Source: an uncultured Microbacteriaceae bacterium
GTDB taxonomy: Bacteria > Actinomycetota > Actinomycetes > Actinomycetales > Microbacteriaceae
Reading direction: 5' to 3'
DNA: 10,954 nucleotides
Assembly (NCBI GenBank): GCA_946481135.1
Contig: CAMLMQ010000095.1
Span: 1 to 10,954, forward strand
Below the pieces are notes generated by a model that was not told where the DNA came from, made no database searches, and saw nothing but the letters and a program-made list of their open reading frames with translations. Numbering within the stretch: the first letter of the stretch is position 1; the number at the start of each line of letters is the position of its first letter. Positions 10,167 to 10,954 of the stretch are shown here, one piece after another. A program made the translations under genes and the position numbers.

Positions 10167-10697
10167 ATGGTCGATGTGCGCCGGGTGAAGCTCCCCGGGG
10201 TCGGGGTGCTGCACACCTTCGTCTGCGACGACGGGGGAAAGGTCGGCGTCATCACGCACCGCTCGGGTCACCGCGACCTCGTGACCTTCGCGGATGCCGG
10301 CGACGGCGACGCGCGCAAGGTGTCGCTGCGGCTGGGGGAGGACGAGGCGCACACCCTCGCCGAGCTGCTCGGCGGCACGCGCATCACCGAGGCCCTCTCG
10401 GGCATGGACCAGCTCCCCGGCCTCAGCATCGACTGGTTCCCGGTCGACTACGAGCACCACATCGCCGGTCAGCAGCTCGGCTCGCTCACCGCGAAGGGGC
10501 TGCCCGGCGTCACGGTCGTCGCGGTCGTGCGCGGCGATGCCGCGAACCCGGCGCCCGACGGCGACTTCAAGGTGTTCCCCGGTGACACGCTCGTCGTCGC
10601 CGGCGCGCCCGAGAAGGTCGCGCGCGCGTTCCAGTTCTTCCGCACGGGCGAGTTTCCGAAGGCCCCCGCGGAGGCGTCCGCACCGCCCGGAGCCTGA
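10167..10697 (+). CDS. khtT: Cation:proton antiporter regulatory subunit, KhtT-like
   Basis: A 176-residue cytoplasmic protein of the KhtT (YhaT) type, the soluble subunit that gates a K+/H+ antiporter in response to pH or nucleotide. The N-terminal part (VRRVKLPGVGVLHTFV, then GVITHRSGHRDLV) matches the KhtT amino domain. About 88-160 forms a TrkA-C/RCK-C domain, with GQQLGSLTAKGLPGVTVVAVVRG and FPGDTLVVAGAPEKV. The proline/alanine-rich tail after 163 is probably disordered. It is followed after one base by the membrane antiporter subunit (TGACGTG), so the two are co-translated. The known Bacillus subtilis KhtT binds c-di-AMP; whether this protein does so cannot be read from the sequence. 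The gene symbol is by similarity only. Confidence 0.88.
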   Translation: MVDVRRVKLPGVGVLHTFVCDDGGKVGVITHRSGHRDLVTFADAGDGDARKVSLRLGEDEAHTLAELLGGTRITEALSGMDQLPGLSIDWFPVDYEHHIAGQQLGSLTAKGLPGVTVVAVVRGDAANPAPDGDFKVFPGDTLVVAGAPEKVARAFQFFRTGEFPKAPAEASAPPGA

Positions 10698-10698
10698 C

Positions 10699-10954
10699 GT
10701 GCACCTGGGGGTCGAGCTCCTCACGCTCGGCGTGCTGTTCCTGCTCGCCTACGCCCTCGGTCGACTCGGGAAGCGCATCGGACTCCCCGCCATCCCGATC
10801 TACATGGCGGTCGGACTCATCGCGAGCCCGAACTTCGCGTGGATCCCGTTCCTGGAGTTCCGTTCGGCCGATGTCGAGCTCGTCGCGGTGTTCGGGCTCA
10901 TCTTCCTGCTCTTCTCGCTCGGGCTGGAGTTCGACACCGACGAGTTCTTCGGCA
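10699..10954 (+). CDS. khtU: Cation:proton antiporter, CPA2/KhtU-like membrane subunit (partial, C-terminus off the right edge)
   Basis: The first 85 residues of a monovalent cation:H+ antiporter of the CPA2 family, which would exchange K+ (or Na+) for protons across the cytoplasmic membrane. Three hydrophobic helices are visible: LLTLGVLFLLAYALG, PAIPIYMAVGLIASP and ELVAVFGLIFLLFSLGLEF. The last contains the LFSLGLEF signature typical of this family. The GTG start lies one base after the stop of the KhtT-like subunit, so the pair forms an operon. The remainder of the transport domain lies outside the window. Cation specificity is inferred from the KhtT-like neighbour. Confidence 0.9.
   Translation, partial: MHLGVELLTLGVLFLLAYALGRLGKRIGLPAIPIYMAVGLIASPNFAWIPFLEFRSADVELVAVFGLIFLLFSLGLEFDTDEFFG

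Noticed and set aside
9258..10724. 488-codon minus-strand frame opposite glpD and the KhtT-like gene
   Set aside because: High-GC antisense shadow; both plus-strand genes have intact family motifs.

Overview
The window is GC-rich, gene-dense DNA from an actinobacterium. The most likely source is a member of the Microbacteriaceae or close Micrococcales. This rests on very high third-position GC, frequent GTG starts, the guaB/guaB3 pair, frequent GGATG/CATCC words, and several promoters of the leaderless TANNNT type placed 6-7 bases before the start codon. Genus cannot be settled from the sequence alone. All identifications come from reading motifs and overall protein character by eye; no database was searched.

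Left third, minus strand (1-3062): the inner-membrane and ATPase part of a branched-chain amino acid (LIV/HAAT-type) ABC transporter, in the order livH, livM, livG, with gaps of 3 and 4 bases. livG runs off the left edge; livF and a substrate-binding protein would be expected beyond it. LivH is unusual because it carries an N-terminal signal peptide and a secreted beta-sandwich-like domain ahead of the permease.

Centre, plus strand (3279-7503): after a 216-base divergent intergenic region comes guaB (IMP dehydrogenase), then a cassette-like interval, then guaB3 (an IMPDH-family paralogue lacking the catalytic cysteine), overlapped by four bases by a small glyoxalase/VOC gene. The interval between guaB and guaB3 holds one gene, an AbiEi-type winged-helix protein with a C-terminal PD-(D/E)XK-like nuclease motif. 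It is bracketed by two 54-base inverted copies of a double-hairpin repeat (49 of 54 identical). The substitutions between the copies preserve the hairpin. This is the most interesting part of the window and may be a small mobile or domesticated cassette; a pair of terminator hairpins is the main alternative.

Right third (7510-10954): a TetR-family repressor on the minus strand, divergent from a second VOC gene, with alternating CGTAA/TTACG half-sites between them that look like an operator. Next come glpD (glycerol-3-phosphate dehydrogenase) and a two-gene K+/H+ antiporter unit of the KhtT/KhtU type, whose membrane subunit is cut by the right edge.

Intergenic stretches other than the livH/guaB divergent region and the guaB-to-guaB3 interval are under 60 bases. 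No tRNA, rRNA, CRISPR array or recognisable transposase was seen.
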